In this document: one piece after another, positions 52,001 to 63,684 of the stretch
Position numbering within the stretch: position 1 is the stretch's first letter
How the letters are laid out: the number at the start of each line of letters is the position of its first letter
Assembly: GCF_008831285.2 (NCBI RefSeq)
Contig: NC_045143.1
Coordinates: 8,937,503-9,001,502 of the forward strand
Source: Nymphaea colorata
Taxonomy: Eukaryota; Streptophyta; Magnoliopsida; Nymphaeales; Nymphaeaceae
Direction of reading: 5' to 3'
DNA length: 64,000 bases
Translations under genes and position numbers: made by a program
Notes under the pieces: model-generated
Databases searched by the model: none
The model's input: the letters and a program-made list of their open reading frames with translations, nothing else
What the model was told of the DNA's origin: nothing

Positions 52001-55000
52001 GGTTGAGCGATTGTATGCATCGGCCAAAGTATAAACCTTGGCACCTGTAAGCATTTTCACCTTAGCCACTGCATAATTTGGAGATAACCCTGATAAGAAT
52101 CTGGCCACCATGGTCTGCTCTTGATGATTTTTTTGACATGTCTTGCACCCAGGCAACCGAAGTTCGGTCTTTCATGGACTTGACCGAGAGATAATACTGC
52201 GTAAGACTTTGCTCTCATTACTGTAGCTGAAATATTTCCTGCTTCACCCTCAAAATCCTAATGGCATTCTTGTCATGTGAGTATGTGTCACGTAAAAACT
52301 CCCACATATGTTTGGCAGTGGTACAATACTATAGCCCATCAGCAATATGTTGCTGGATGCTGTTCATAATCCAAGCCATAATTATACTATCGCTTTCTTT
52401 CCATGTAGCATATTTTCCTACTTTTTCAACTGGTTCCTCTTCAAAAATAATATGATCCTTACGATGTCCAACCACAGACATCATGAATGTACGAGGCCAT
52501 CTCTCATAATTGGAATCATCTCATTTCATGGATGACCCATATGGGAAGGGGTTTGCAAATGCTTTATACTCTACTGAAACATCACACTTAGAGGTCTGTG
52601 TGGACCACCAGCCAAAGCAGAATTAATAAGAATGGTCCAAAAACTATAGTCGACTGTTAGATGGAAGCCAAAAAACAAATGATTAAAGATAGACCCACGT
52701 CAACAAGAATCTGGTCTAGTCTCTTCGGATGTCTCTCGAAAAATGACAAACCAACTGTTCAACTTCTCGACAATAAACCAGAAAACAGATTAGCATATAG
52801 TTTTCAAGACGACACCACTACCAAAAGGGAACTCTTGACATGTGTAACCATCTTGAGGATCGATTAGAACACTGAAAAACAGGGAAATTGGATCTTGGTT
52901 CAGTATTTGGTTACTTGATTAATGACCGACGCCAGATCAGAACCATACCACTTCGGGCGACATTCTTCAGACTTCATTAGATCAGACAATATCAGATTTA
53001 TTGATTAGAGACTCAACCTGAGCAGCAACTTTATTGTCTACAATCGGAAGTGTGCTTCAAGAGACCACTGATCAGGTCCACGAGACTTCAACTCAGCATT
53101 GAGGCTGATGAAATTTGAGTCCACGATACGTGCTTGATCCTGCTGACTCAACACCATTGATACTTTTGACAAGGCACCAACTGACGTCCATATTCACCAA
53201 CAGAAATATGACAACAAATGACTTAACGACTTGGGGTATCTGATGATTCTGATCATTGTTACATTTCAAGTAGCGGTGATCAGTTCCCTACCTTCTGACG
53301 CACAGTGCCTCCACATGCTCCTTAAGATTCACTTGTAAACCTAGATGCTGGATGAAGGATGAGGGAAGACGGGATAGGGAGAAAGGTGAACTCTCAAAAC
53401 CTGAACGTCGAGTAGTCCCAGGGCAGACGTGCTTTGATACCATGTTGCAACAGTTTTTGAGAGAGAAAAAAACGTTATTCATTGACCCTAATCCTATGTT
53501 AATATAGGACAAGGGAACAATCAAGAAATTTACATAATAAGTCCACACACTAATTAGAAATAATAAAGAGAGGCTTATAAAAATAACACTTAACTCCTAC
53601 CATCCTAAACTATTTACTAAAAGAGTGTCCACGATAATCAATATTATAACTAACATGTATTCTAACCATTTGCCATTACCCAATCCTAGAGGTGATCACA
53701 ATTTCCATGAGCATATTTGACCATCTGCACCTTCTTAGTGGATAGCATGTGGGGACAAAAATGCTCCAAGTTGTGGAACTTGGAGTATATTCTGCGACAA
53801 ACAAGCTCCTTTGCACCAAATCCATAAACTCGACATTTTGGTCTTGGATGTGCTGAGGAAAGTAGGCTTCCAATAGCATGTTAACGAACATTGCCCAAGT
53901 GATATTTGCTTCCCCCTCAAATTTGATCTTGCAAATTTTTTCCAGCAACGACTTGTAACATATCACAGGCGATAAATGTCATCATCAACCTTCTGATTAT
54001 GATGAACTTATAACATTTGGAACATCTTCTCAGTTTTTGTCACTCCTTTGCATCTGCAATTTTCTTCATTTCTGTAAAGATAGGAGAGTCCTGATCGGCT
54101 GATCCATCCATCCAATTGAACTCATGCTAGTATTCTAGACTCAGATTCAGCTGAAGCAGATCAGGACAATTGGCTGAATCCTGTGAAACCATTTAATAGA
54201 AGTTCTTTGATGTCTTCTTTTTATAAAGGAAATCTATTTTGATTCTTGAATAATCGGCATTACTTCTAACAAAAATGCTATGGAACTCATCTAACCTTTA
54301 TGTAATAATGTAGGATAACAAGATTTACCAGTTTCCGCTAGAGATTGCCTTATGGAACGAAAAGTAAAGTGCCAGATTGCCTTGTGCTCATGTTGCTTTC
54401 TAAAATCTCCTAGTTTACCTTGTGCCACTAAAGCAATGCAGTTTGAACTATAAAATAACCAGTCTACCTTGTGGCATTAAAGGAGTATATTTTGAAGTAT
54501 ATGTGGAAGATGAGAATCAGAACCTCAACCGTTCCTTTGAAATTTCCAGCTCGGTAAACAGGAAATATGACAAGTGGCTAGTTGCAACTTGCAACCCTAA
54601 TACCTCTGTTATTCCCCCTATTTTAAAGCCACTCAATACTATCTGTAAAATATCCCTATATTTGAAAAATATCACCTAAAAATTAAAATATTGCATCACT
54701 ATCATTTAATTTATCTCAAGATATTCCTGCTTAGGCTTTTTCAGGAATCCTTTGTGCATATTTTTTATCATGTGACTTTTGTTCCTATTTGCTTCTTTTA
54801 CATTTCCAATATTCTTTTACTTGTTTCTATTGCAAGAAAAGTAGTAGAAGCTAGAAAGCCCATTATCTTTCAACTTTATTTGATTTTATATTTTTCAAAT
54901 TTTAAAACTGCAGAGATTTTCTTGATATGTTCCCAAGAAAAAATATATCTTGTAGAATATGTTAAGAAGGCCTTCCCGAGAAATTGCTCAAAGCAGTTGG

Positions 55001-55974
55001 TGACTATAGTTGCAATATGCATGATAAGTCTAAAAAATGGAATTTTGTTTGGAAATTGGGAAAGGGAAAACAATTAAGCATGGAAAGCATGGTCAGGACT
55101 TTTTTGTGGATACATCCATTTGGTTGCTAATTTGAGAAATGTCCTACTGAAAAGATAGTGGAATTTGAAGTACCATATTAAACCTTCTAACTCTTTAAAG
55201 TTGGCCTTCTTTTTGCTCAAGCATCACCTTTTTAGGCTTCTGTTTGATTGTAAATCCCTCTGTCATTCAGAAGTAGAAAGCGGGCATTGGAGGACTGCCT
55301 GTGGGATTCCTGGGCATGCTTGTGTTCATCGTCTTCCCACCTACGGGTACAATTTCATTGTTGAGGTGTTGATTGGTTTATATGAATGCTGAAGTTTCTG
55401 TCTGTATTGCAGGAACGAACTGGCATTGAACGTATCATAGGTTTTAGTTTAGCTGTGCTGGGACTGCTATTCTATTCTCGCCTTACAAGCACGATGACAG
55501 AAGAATTTAGGGTAAATTCTTCTAAAATTTTTTCTATCTAGGTACATTTTTGTGCACAATTTAATGTCTCTTCATAGGAAAGCCTTATTTATTGTTTGCA
55601 TTTTTTTAATTTGTTCTACAGAATAATATGCAAAAGATCAGAGAAGGGGCACAGTCTTATGTAATGGAGTCTGATCATATTGTTATATGTGGTGTTAATA
55701 GTCATCTTGGATATGTACTCAAGCAGCTTAATACATATCATGAATTTTCTATAAAATCGGGTACTGCAACAGCAAGGTAATTATCTTCACTTATGGCAAC
55801 ATAGTATAAGTTGTTGAGCGGACTGCTTATTTATTATTTATATGACTCAGATTTTAAGGTTTCCTGCAGGAGGCAACGAATTCTTCTCCTATCTGAATAT
55901 CCAAAAAAGAATTTGGACAAGATAGTTGACAGCATGACCAAGGATCTTCGTCATATTGACATTCTCACGAGGAG
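34690..55974 (+). CDS. POLLUX-like plastid-envelope ion channel (PEC type), partial
   Basis: Relative of CASTOR/POLLUX channels, of the plant POLLUX-like group implicated in plastid-envelope ion transport. Seven phase-consistent exons: 34690-34796, 37455-37546, 48066-48349, 49273-49344, 55277-55346, 55413-55511, 55622-55776, followed by an eighth at 55870-55974. The N-terminal part is basic and Ser-rich (transit-peptide-like). Then come [18 protein letters not shown], a membrane helix ([20 protein letters not shown]), the pore-loop region [20 protein letters not shown], a second helix ([19 protein letters not shown]) and TMTEEFR. The start of the RCK Rossmann domain follows ([18 protein letters not shown] ... 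[20 protein letters not shown]). The rest of the RCK region is beyond the window or lost. Introns of about 2.7, 10.5 and 5.9 kb are filled with retrotransposons; three small introns are 66-110 bases. The start exon is uncertain. Confidence 0.88.
34976..35800 (-). mobile_element. decayed copia RT/RNase H fragment
   Basis: The minus strand reads NDMLQYLTF then [22 protein letters not shown], the copia region after reverse transcriptase, preceded (35,400-35,780) by disrupted RT motifs including a degenerate DDI region. Frameshifts and stops throughout. It lies in channel intron 1 in antisense orientation. Confidence 0.6.
38280..38290 (+). repeat. 11-bp target duplication, left copy
   Basis: CTTTTGATCTA, identical to 38,734-38,744, bounds a 443-bp element. 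Confidence 0.7.
38291..38733. mobile_element. 443-bp GGGTAC-rich MITE with 11-bp target duplication
   Basis: Between two identical CTTTTGATCTA words lies DNA whose ends carry TCACATGGGTAC (left) and, reverse-complemented, TCACATAGGTATGGGTAC (right). The interior is rich in GTACCC/GGGTAC words. A duplication of 9-11 bases suggests a Mutator-like transposase source; the inverted repeats are imperfect. No coding capacity. Lies in channel intron 2. Confidence 0.6.
38734..38744 (+). repeat. 11-bp target duplication, right copy
   Basis: CTTTTGATCTA, identical to the left copy. Confidence 0.7.
39173..39177 (+). repeat. 5-bp target duplication, left
   Basis: ACAAT, identical to 45,706-45,710; the length is typical of LTR retrotransposons. 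Confidence 0.85.
39178..39459 (-). repeat. 3' LTR (282 bp)
   Basis: Begins TGTAAGATTTTTGTTATG on the plus strand and ends CATATCTTAACA. It contains an approximately 100-base segment (about 39,209-39,309, with GAGAGAGAGA) that is absent from the other LTR. Confidence 0.88.
39460..39470 (-). other. polypurine tract
   Basis: The minus strand reads TTGAGGGGGAC, directly before the 3' LTR; the expected second-strand primer site. Confidence 0.85.
41937..43491. mobile_element. DNA transposon inside copia integrase
   Basis: A 1,555-bp insertion with perfect 15-base inverted termini GGTAACGTTTGATGG at both ends, flanked by 3-base AAA (41,934-41,936 and 43,492-43,494). It splits the copia integrase exactly between codons for TWIHF and MKSKSEV, and the host frame is continuous again once the insert and one AAA are ignored. 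Duplication length and GG...CC ends suggest PIF/Harbinger or a related group. No transposase was found. The interior holds GGAAATAT words, a TCC-rich stretch (43,140-43,310) and a cluster of CCCTCG/CGAGGG hairpin words. Confidence 0.88.
42400..42620. repeat. cluster of short inverted repeats CCCTCGnCGAGGG
   Basis: At least six variants of GAACCCTCG and CGAGGGTTC alternate within 220 bases, several as close palindromes (CCCTCGCCGAGGG, CCCTCGACGAGGG). They could form multiple small hairpins. Located within the DNA transposon. Confidence 0.8.
45513..45524 (-). other. copia primer binding site
   Basis: The minus strand reads TGGCATTAGAGC directly after the 5' LTR, two mismatches from TGGTATCAGAGC, the common site for initiator tRNA-Met. 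Confidence 0.8.
45525..45705 (-). repeat. 5' LTR (181 bp, shortened)
   Basis: Begins TGTAAGATTTTTGATATG and ends CATATCTTAACA, matching the left LTR with roughly a dozen differences by eye. It lacks the approximately 100-base internal segment of the 282-bp copy. Confidence 0.88.
45706..45710 (+). repeat. 5-bp target duplication, right
   Basis: ACAAT, identical to 39,173-39,177. Confidence 0.85.
46669..48065. other. rest of channel intron 2; nothing coding
   Basis: AT-rich sequence with a (TC)n microsatellite at about 47,336-47,366. No recognisable transposon or gene. Confidence 0.5.
49004..49043. repeat. poly(T) tract
   Basis: About 37 consecutive T in channel intron 3; possibly the reversed tail of a retroelement, but no adjacent body is recognised. 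Confidence 0.7.
49860..50005 (+). mobile_element. copia RNase H scrap
   Basis: The plus strand reads VVSRSSAK then [18 protein letters not shown], close to the RNase H of the element at 60,380. It is a short fragment with a frame break, ending where a new LTR begins. Confidence 0.65.
50007..50220 (+). repeat. copia 5' LTR, plus orientation
   Basis: 214 bases from TGTTGAAATC to TTGTTCA, ending with a (TC)n run. It is followed after three bases by a primer site TGGTATCAGAGC (50,224-50,235), a perfect match to the usual tRNA-Met site. Confidence 0.75.
51030..51707 (+). pseudogene. copia gag, plus orientation, with stop
   Basis: [10 protein letters not shown] ... [20 protein letters not shown] (DUF4219-like start), then [20 protein letters not shown] and [16 protein letters not shown], the UBN2-type gag of copia. 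An in-frame TAG near 51,261 separates the two halves. It belongs to the LTR at 50,007-50,220. Pol is missing. Confidence 0.8.
51735..52650 (-). pseudogene. copia gag, minus orientation
   Basis: The minus strand reads [45 protein letters not shown] and [17 protein letters not shown], a diverged relative of the plus-strand gag immediately to the left. Stops and frame breaks present. Confidence 0.75.
53443..53655 (-). repeat. copia 5' LTR, minus orientation
   Basis: 213 bases with TG...CA ends; the minus strand starts TGTTAGTTATAATATTG and ends TGTTGCAACA. It is followed by the primer site TGGTATCAAAGC (53,431-53,442). It drives towards the minus-strand gag. Confidence 0.72.
53676..53966 (-). 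mobile_element. gypsy-type gag fragment
   Basis: The minus strand reads [20 protein letters not shown] then [11 protein letters not shown], the retrotransposon gag motif of Ty3/gypsy elements (W-x-F ... L ... YFP ... EF-x-L-x-Q). Only this piece is present. Confidence 0.65.
54000..55276. other. end of channel intron 4; nothing recognised
   Basis: AT-rich, with short frames only. The branch and T-rich region before the 55,277 exon looks like a normal acceptor context. Confidence 0.5.
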
Positions 55975-56429
55975 GTACATTGAATTATTGGCTATTTCAT
56001 CTATGAGCACTGACAGAGATGCATAAAATGTCTATAGCTGTAGAAGAATGATGGTTCTATGTACGTAACTTATTAAATTATTAAATAATCCAGATTCTGT
56101 TGATTGTTTAAACCTTTTCAGTGCATTTTAACTGTGTTCTTCACTTATATATACAGATGCTAGCTTTACTAATGGCCATGAGAAAGCTCCAGATTCAGTT
56201 CGAGCAAGAAGAAGGGAGATAAGGAAGAGATCAGCCTGAAATCCACGTGTTGCAATTGATGGGGATGGCTGTGATGTGTAATCTTAATAAGAGGGCTTAT
56301 TGAAACTATTACAATAATACCCTTATACTTAATGGGTATTTACAGTAATACACAAATTATCGACAAACAATATACATGGTAAAGAAACTGGATCTGGATC
56401 CAAATAACACATACAAACATTGTGAATCT

Positions 56430-59425
56430 TCACATTACCCTTAAGTTGTATTTAGTCTTGAACTGTGGACAACATGTCTTTCAAAAACCAAAACCAGTTT
56501 TTTGTGAGTCCCCTTTGTGAACAAGTTGGCTACTTAGTCATTCAAATGAACAAAACGAGGGCCAATCTCCTGGTCTTCAATCTTCTATCTGATGAAATGC
56601 TGGTCAATCTCATATGCTTGGGTTTGCTGTGATGAATGGGACTAAGAGAAATTTGAATTGCACTGTGATTATTACACAAAAGAAGACATCCAGAAATTGG
56701 CTTTTGTAACTCAAATGAATGTTTGGTCTATGTTATTTCTCCCCAGTAATAGCCACCAGAGTTCTTTATTTTGCTTCTATGTTAGATCTGACTGCAACAT
56801 TTTGCTGCCGCTTGCTTCAAGAAATAAGATTGAATCCAACAAAAGCACAATATCTCAATACTGATTCCCGTCATTCGGATCTCTAGTCCAGTTAGCATCA
56901 ATGTAGACAGTGAGATCATGAGTGGAATCTTTGGAATTTTCTTGAGTATATAGAACATCTCCAGCAATACTCTTCAAATAATTTAATCCTTTCGATTTTA
57001 TTTGTATGACCTGTTTTTGGGGTACGCAAAAGCTGAGGAACTTGAAACTATGTAATATCAGGATGAGTAAAAGCAAGATACTGACGAAGCATTCCAACAT
57101 ACTGCAATATGTGTAGGATCATGAAATATATCTCCATTGTCTTGATTCAACATTTGATTGAGTATACTTGAGGTTGTAAGTGGGTTGCAGTCCCACTTCC
57201 CAGACATTTCCAGTTGATCGAATATATATTTATGTTGTATAAGACAGCATCTACTTCAGCTCCAAGAAAGTACCATAGGCTCCCAAAATGTTTTATTTTA
57301 AATCTCTAACTCAGGAGATCTTTTGTCTTTTGACTGTGTTCCTCGTTGTTGGTCTATAACAATAATATAAGAACATATATTAACATGAGTGTAAGGATTC
57401 CGTCATTTTGATATATGAATATGAAACAATCCAAATGGTCTAGATCTCCAACAAAAAACATTCTCTGTGATCTTGATACTTGTTTCAACCCATAGATTGC
57501 CTTTTGTAATTGACATACATATCTCTTGAGTTCCCCTTTTGAATGTCCCGGTGGATGCTTTATGTAGACTTCCTCCTTCCTTCTTTAAGTTCCCATAAAG
57601 AAAAATATTCTTGACATCCTACTGTCTTATTTTCCATTCATGATGAACAGCTAGTGATGGAATAATGCGAATACTCCCTATCTTTATAGCAGGATTAAAA
57701 GTTTCATCATAATCCTGCCCAAATTCTTGTGTGAAGCTTCCTGCAACAAGATGAGCTTTCTAATGCTCTATATTTCCATCTGGCTTGTGTTTCATTTTAT
57801 AAAGCCATCTAAAACACTCTTGTTATGGGGCAGGGATCTATGGTCTGTGTTTGACACTAGTGCATGACTTCTATTTCTCCATTTACAGCTTGAATTCATT
57901 TATTAGAATAAGGTCATAAACAACATGATAGAAAGATATAGGTCCAATCTCCTTGCGATTTGAGTTACAAACAGTTGGAAATCTATGGAGAAATTGTCAT
58001 GACTAATCCATGGATCAATAAGATGTCGAGTTATTTCAGATCAATTGACAGGAATAGTAACTACATAGGACAAAGTGAGAGAATAGTCAATTGTAGAAGA
58101 AGATTCAGTGTTGGTGAAAACAGTTCACGTGCTCCTCTTGTACAGACCTGCCCAATGTATCAATGCTTTTCCATCTGTTTCAAGTCATTTATGCGAAGGA
58201 CATGAACGATGGCCATCTAGAGATTCTAGAGAAAAGTTATGCACTAAGCCATGGATCATAACAGGTCTTTCATGTGTCATTTGGCTTTTGTCTTGAAAAA
58301 TTATTCACATCAAGTATGACATTCCTAGAAATGTTAACCCATTTAGTGGCTTGATCATAATATCAGTATCCCTTATAGAAGGTCATCTGCATATCCATAA
58401 AATATACATCTTATTGCTTTGCTTTGAAACTTATTTTGCTGAGAATAATCAACATGAACATAACCTACACAACCAAAAGCTCGTAAGTCATCATAATTTG
58501 GATGCTTCTCAAACAAAAGAATATAGGGCGATTTGTTTCTCAAAACAACCATTCGTAGAGGGTTAATAATGTAAGCAACAAGCTTACAAGCTCATAGGAA
58601 GCTCACTAGCATGTATCATGTTTATAGCATTGTTAATGATGTGCTGATGTTTCCTTTCAGCAAGGCCATTTTGTTGAGGGGGATGTGGACAAAAAACTCT
58701 ACAATTAATTCCATTATCTTGAAGATAGGTAACAAGGTCCTGAAAGGAATATTCACCACCACCATCACGTTGGAAATGCAAGGTATTAAAAGAATAATGA
58801 TTTTTGACGTAAGAATGGAAATAATAGAAAATGTAGAATACTTCATATTTGTTTTTCATGAAGTAAATCCACATCAAATGCTAGAAGTCATCAATAAAAA
58901 AGAACACAATATTTACTTCCAGAATATGAAAATTCGGGTGCGGGCCTCCAGGCATCAAAAAAAACAATTTTAGAAGGCTTTCAAACCTTTTCATTTATTG
59001 AATGGAAATGAAGAACATGGTTCTTACATAGCCGACAACTTCAACATAATTTATCATGAGAATAAATCCAAAGCAGACCTAGGAAGAAGGCCTTCCACTA
59101 TGAGTCTTTCAACAATGACCAAGAGAAGAATGCCAAAGATTTGATTTATTATATTTGTCGAGAGTGTAAACACCAGGATTAATAGATGATGTAGATCAGT
59201 AATTCTAACTATGGAAAGTAGCAGTAATAGTATCTTTTTGGATGATATACATGCCTCCACTTCATTCTCCTTTAGTGAATGTCTTTTTCGCTTTGAAGGT
59301 CTTTGATATAAATAGAAGATGGAGTAAATTCTACAAAAGAATTAAAATGATCTACAAATGTAGAAATTGAGATAATATTTATAACTTCCATTTATTAGTA
59401 TGACTTTGATAGTACTATAGAAAGG
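56430..59425 (-). mobile_element. decayed copia pol, minus orientation
   Basis: In order on the minus strand: protease and pre-integrase scraps (about 59,400-59,050), integrase (58,877-58,584: RDGGGEY, CPHPPQQNGLAERKHQHI), RT scraps (57,850-57,130), and RT/RNase H (57,100-56,855: SKGLNYLKS, VYIDANWTRDPND). A possible polypurine tract lies near 56,440. Many stops. Lies downstream of the last visible channel exon. Confidence 0.75.
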
Positions 59426-60768
59426 TATAAAGCTCGGTAGCAAAAGGCTACACTCAAACATATGGGGTTGACTTCTTTGAAACCTTTTCTCCTATTGCTA
59501 TCCTGGGATTTATTTGGTTGGTTATTTCTATTGCAATTTACTGGGGATGGAACTTATTTCAATTGGATGTCAAGAATGCTTTTTATATGGGGATCTGTTT
59601 GAAACTGTATACATGCAACAACCACCTGACTTTGAACGACATGAGGGAGTATAGCAAAGTATGCCTCTTGAAGAAGATCATTTATGGTCTTAAGCAAAGC
59701 CCTCGTGCTTAGTTTCATAAATTATTTGAGGTTGTATCTGTTTTGCTTTCAGAGATTCCCATTAGACCACTCCTTATTTGTCAAGCAGGACACCGTTGGA
59801 GTCATTTTGATGGCTGTGTATGTAGATGATATTATCTTGACTAGAGACAATGGTCAAGAGATATTAGAAACTAAGCACTATTTGCAACAACACTTTATGA
59901 CCAAAGATCTGGGTACTCATCACTATTTCTTGGGCATTGAGGTAGCTAGAAGTAGAGGAGTGCCTATCTTAGAGGAAACATGTGCTAGATCCAATTACAA
60001 GAGATAGGTATGCTACAAACTAAACCTGCATCTATTCCCATGAGTCCCAAACTTCACCTCCATGATGAACAGTTTGAGGCTATAGATAGCAAATCATATT
60101 GAACTCTGATTGGAAAGCTATTGTATGTGACGATCACTAGGCCTGACATTTGTTTAGCAGTGGGGAAACTGAGTCAATTCATGGACAGGCCAAAGAAAGT
60201 TCTGCAACTCTCTTGGTTCTCAAGTATCTCAAATCTGCATTTGGGAAAGTTTATTTTTTTAGCAGAGAACTTCCATCGAAGTTGAGGCATTCACACATGC
60301 CGATTATGCAGGTTCTATTGAAGATAAAAAGTTTACCTCTAGTTTTTGTGTTTTTGTTAGGGGAACTTATAGTATCATGAATGAGCAAGAAGCAAATTGT
60401 GGTTGCCAGATCTAGTGTTGAATCTGAGTACAGGGCTATGGCTCAGACTGCAGTAGAGATGACATGGATAAAATCCATGCTTACAAGCCTAGGGGTGACT
60501 GTCCCTCTCTTGATGAAGATGTATTGTGACAATAAAGTAACCACTGACATAGCCAATAATCTAGTGTTTCACGAGAGAACAATGCATATTGAAGTAGATT
60601 ATCACTATGTCAGGGACATGGTACAACCTGGCATTATTTCTACCACTCACGTTACTTCTGAGAACAAGTAGTTGATATGTTCACTAAACCACTGCCTGTT
60701 ACTGAGTTTTCTATTTGTTGTAATAAGCTGAGCATGATGGATATATATGCTCCAGCTTGAGGGGGAGT
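59425..60768 (+). mobile_element. copia RT-RNase H, plus orientation, 5'-truncated
   Basis: The plus strand reads TQTYGVDFFETFSPIA, WNLFQLDVKNAF, KIIYGLKQSPRA (then a stop where Trp is usual), LMAVYVDDIILTRDN and FMTKDLGTHHYFLGIE. RNase H follows, with ARSSVESEYRAMAQTAVEMT, MYCDNKV and FHERTMHIEVDYHYV. It ends at polypurine tract GCTTGAGGGGGAG (about 60,756-60,768), followed by an LTR-like TGTTGGAAAA. Frame breaks present; gag to integrase absent. Confidence 0.82.
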
Positions 60769-61327
60769 GTTGGAAAATAATATTTTGTCATAGAGGTTTC
60801 TAACAAATATATTTAAAGTCGTGTATAGAACATCAACAGCCAGCAAAAAACAAATCCAAAGATTTGGTTCAAGGACAAGAATATGATTTAAAAGAAAGAG
60901 GAAACCTGTATCAGATCTGATACCAATGTGATCTGGCCTGAACTTCTTCTTCAACAGCGGTAACCAAGAAATTTCTGATACAGTCCCTTGTAGTCTTCCA
61001 CGTGCCAGATCTGAAAAAAATATGAACCCCTTGCAGCTACTCTTCCACGTGCCAGAAAACAAATATATATATTCCACAGTAACTCCCACGCGCAACTTCC
61101 ACATAGTTGCTTATGGTCCACTACATCAACGTTGGGGACCTAACCACACATACCTCTCACGTGTGATTAGGTTCCCCTTCCATGCTGCTCCACTATTTTC
61201 CGATGATCAGCAGAGAGGAAAAAAAGGAAGGATAGAAAAAAAATAGGAAGAGATGGGAGAGAGATAATAGGAGAAGAGGTCGCCAGAAAATTACGTCAAT
61301 GGTCGCCGAAGAAGGATGGAGATCGCC

Positions 61328-61532
61328 GGCTCTGATACCATGTTACAGCTGGCAGTCTTTTGAGAGAGAAAACTTTCTCATTCACTAACCTTAATCTCCA
61401 TAATAAAAAGATTAGGGTAGAAAGAGATTTACAAATTACATCAACCAAAAATAGAGAAATGTTTAAAGAGACCTCGTAACTATTAAATATTGCAAAGAAC
61501 CACCTAGAAACATAAACTCTTCTAATTCAACA
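61328..61532 (-). repeat. copia LTR with primer site, minus orientation
   Basis: LTR 61,341-61,532 (192 bases; the minus strand runs TGTTGAATTAGAAG ... CAGCTGTAACA) is followed on the minus strand by TGGTATCAGAGCC (61,328-61,340), the tRNA-Met site. It resembles the LTR at 50,007-50,220 in layout and in GATTAGGGT words. The body towards 60,770 has no recognisable gag. Confidence 0.72.
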
Positions 61533-62559
61533 GCATATATTCTGTGGTTAAGGGTTAATGAAATTTACTGATTCTCTCTCCTCCTAACCCTAATTTCAAC
61601 AAGTTGCTTGATCCTGCATCATCCAAATTTCATGCTCAAGGTTGGATACCTGTTTCTATTTGGTAGAGGTGGACCCAGTCCCATCCTTAACTTCCTGTAA
61701 AACATAATCTGGAGGGATTGGAGTAGATCCATCCAGGTGTCCAGAGATACCTTATCTCTCAATGGATGGGAGAATTTGTTCTCTCCATGTAAGGAAATGG
61801 GAAATTGGAAGTGATGAGTTTCTGTGAGATAAGCTGCCAAAAGGGTTGGAGGAAATAATGGAATGAGAAGAGGTATCCAAGAGACAAAACAGAGATGGCA
61901 AATCAGCACATAAAGAAATAGAATTAAGAAAAATGTATGCACGGGAAAATAAAAAGATGCTTAATGCTCAGTTCAAATGGATATGGCAGTATACTCCTTC
62001 CTCAGCTTTGTAGAGATATAATTGTGTAGATGCACCCATTATTATTATTTTTTTTTTCCTTTTTCCCTTTTTTGGGGTGGGGTGTATCTGCTGTGTTCCT
62101 CTATACAGAAAATATCATGGCAATTCAGGCAAGAAGTTCTGCTAGCTTTTCAAAGGATATAGAGTTAAGTGTTTCTTCAACTCATGGCAGACATGACTAT
62201 GATGGAGAGGAGGACTTACATGCAGATTTAATGGGAAACATATTAGACAGGAATACTGTATGCAAACTGATGCGTACATGCAATCTAGATCACTCGACCA
62301 AAACTAAAATGCAGAACAGTCGAACAGACTATACAAATTCAGACGTCTGATCTGAAAACAGACCCAAAGCAAGTATGAAAACTGATGTAGAACAGAGAGA
62401 CAAAATTGATATAGAGAATAAATCTAAATGCAGAAATATGCAGGAACAACAGAGTTAGGGCAGCAAAAGTAAGATACAGATATAAAGATGAGCAACTGAA
62501 ATTAGGGCAGATAAGGAAGAGGGGAATCAGATGAAAGAAGAAGACAGGAGGAAAATTTT
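61533..62559. other. intergenic or intronic, probably retroelement leader
   Basis: No gene recognised. 62,350-62,530 has repeated ACAGAG/TTAGGGCAG words like the leader of the element at 45,250-45,480. An open frame at 62,030-62,350 shows no family. Confidence 0.4.
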
Positions 62560-63300
62560 TATGTAATCAACTCCCAGGTCAGTTTTGTCATACGTGGCTC
62601 TCAGTCAGTTTTTTTAAATAAGTTAGACATAAATTTATATATAATCAACTCAGATTTCATTAGGGAATACAGAAACACCCCAATGTGCACTAAGGCACAA
62701 CCAAAGAATAAGCTTTCTCCTTAATAAAGGCACAAGAAACTTCATAACCTCCTACAGCTAGACTGTAGAGATCTAACTATTGGAGCCTCTGATGTCCAGA
62801 AGAGCAGAGATGAGAAATACCAAAAAGAATAATAAAAGAATACAATCAGAAAAAGAATAAGAAACATATATAGAAAAGAATATATGAAAGATAAGACAGA
62901 GTACAACAAAGGGGACCTGTTATATATACATACACGAAATTTAACACCCTCCTCCCCCTTCAAACTTATGGTATCACAACCAAAAGTTTGTTAGGAAGAG
63001 ACAAAAATTTCGATGCTTTATGGTCTTCTTAAAACTCTCTTGATGAACATAGTGATGATCCGTGTTATTGTATTTGGTTTACTCGTAAAATCTGTGATTG
63101 CTGGCTATATAGATTGTGCTTTTGTTATCACAATAAAGCTTGGTTGGCTTCTAAAAATAAGTCATATCTTTCAAAAGCTTTTTCATCAAAAAAGTATTTG
63201 TAGTTGTGCTTGTCATGGCATGGTACTTAATTTCAGTAGAGGACCTTCGTTGCTTCTTATGTCTTCATGATATTAAAAGATCACCTAAAATACACAAAAT
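62560..63300 (-). mobile_element. copia 3' end remnant, minus orientation
   Basis: The minus strand reads degraded RNase H (SSTEIKYHAMTSTT, LYCDNKS at about 63,140-63,120), then LFLTNF and a polypurine tract (TTTGAAGGGGGAGGAGGG, about 62,946-62,963). An LTR-like TGTTAAATTTCG starts at 62,943 and runs leftwards. The ending resembles that of the older copia element near 38,880. Confidence 0.6.
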
Positions 63301-63684
63301 CTTGTAATAGAGTGGTAGTTGTTGGGATTTGGGTCTATCACCCTGGACATCATCAATGCATGTAATTCATTCTAATAGATTAATAAATTTAAAATTTATG
63401 ATATTTCTGGGAAACCCTTATGCCCCCTTAAAATTTGTATAAGTCCCTCCTTAATCTCGTAGAAATAGAAAAAATTACAACATGGTGCCTAAGGAATGAA
63501 TGAACATTATCTTCTCAGCTTTTCAGTATTCACAAATAGCCTCTTAATATTTTCAGCAAATTCTCAAAAGAGCCATTCCCAAACAAAAATCATTAAACTA
63601 GGGGGGTAATTTATGACATTACTCCTCTAATCACATTTACTTTTAAAAAAAGTAAAAAAGGAAAAAAGCGGGTTGAGGGCCTTG

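Noticed and set aside
56150..56250. Possible further channel exon after 55,974
   Set aside because: The translation does not resemble the expected RCK segment and contains stops without usable splice sites.
62030..62350. 106-codon plus frame as a possible continuation of the channel gene
   Set aside because: It has no RCK similarity and no matching splice phase; the surroundings look like retroelement leader.
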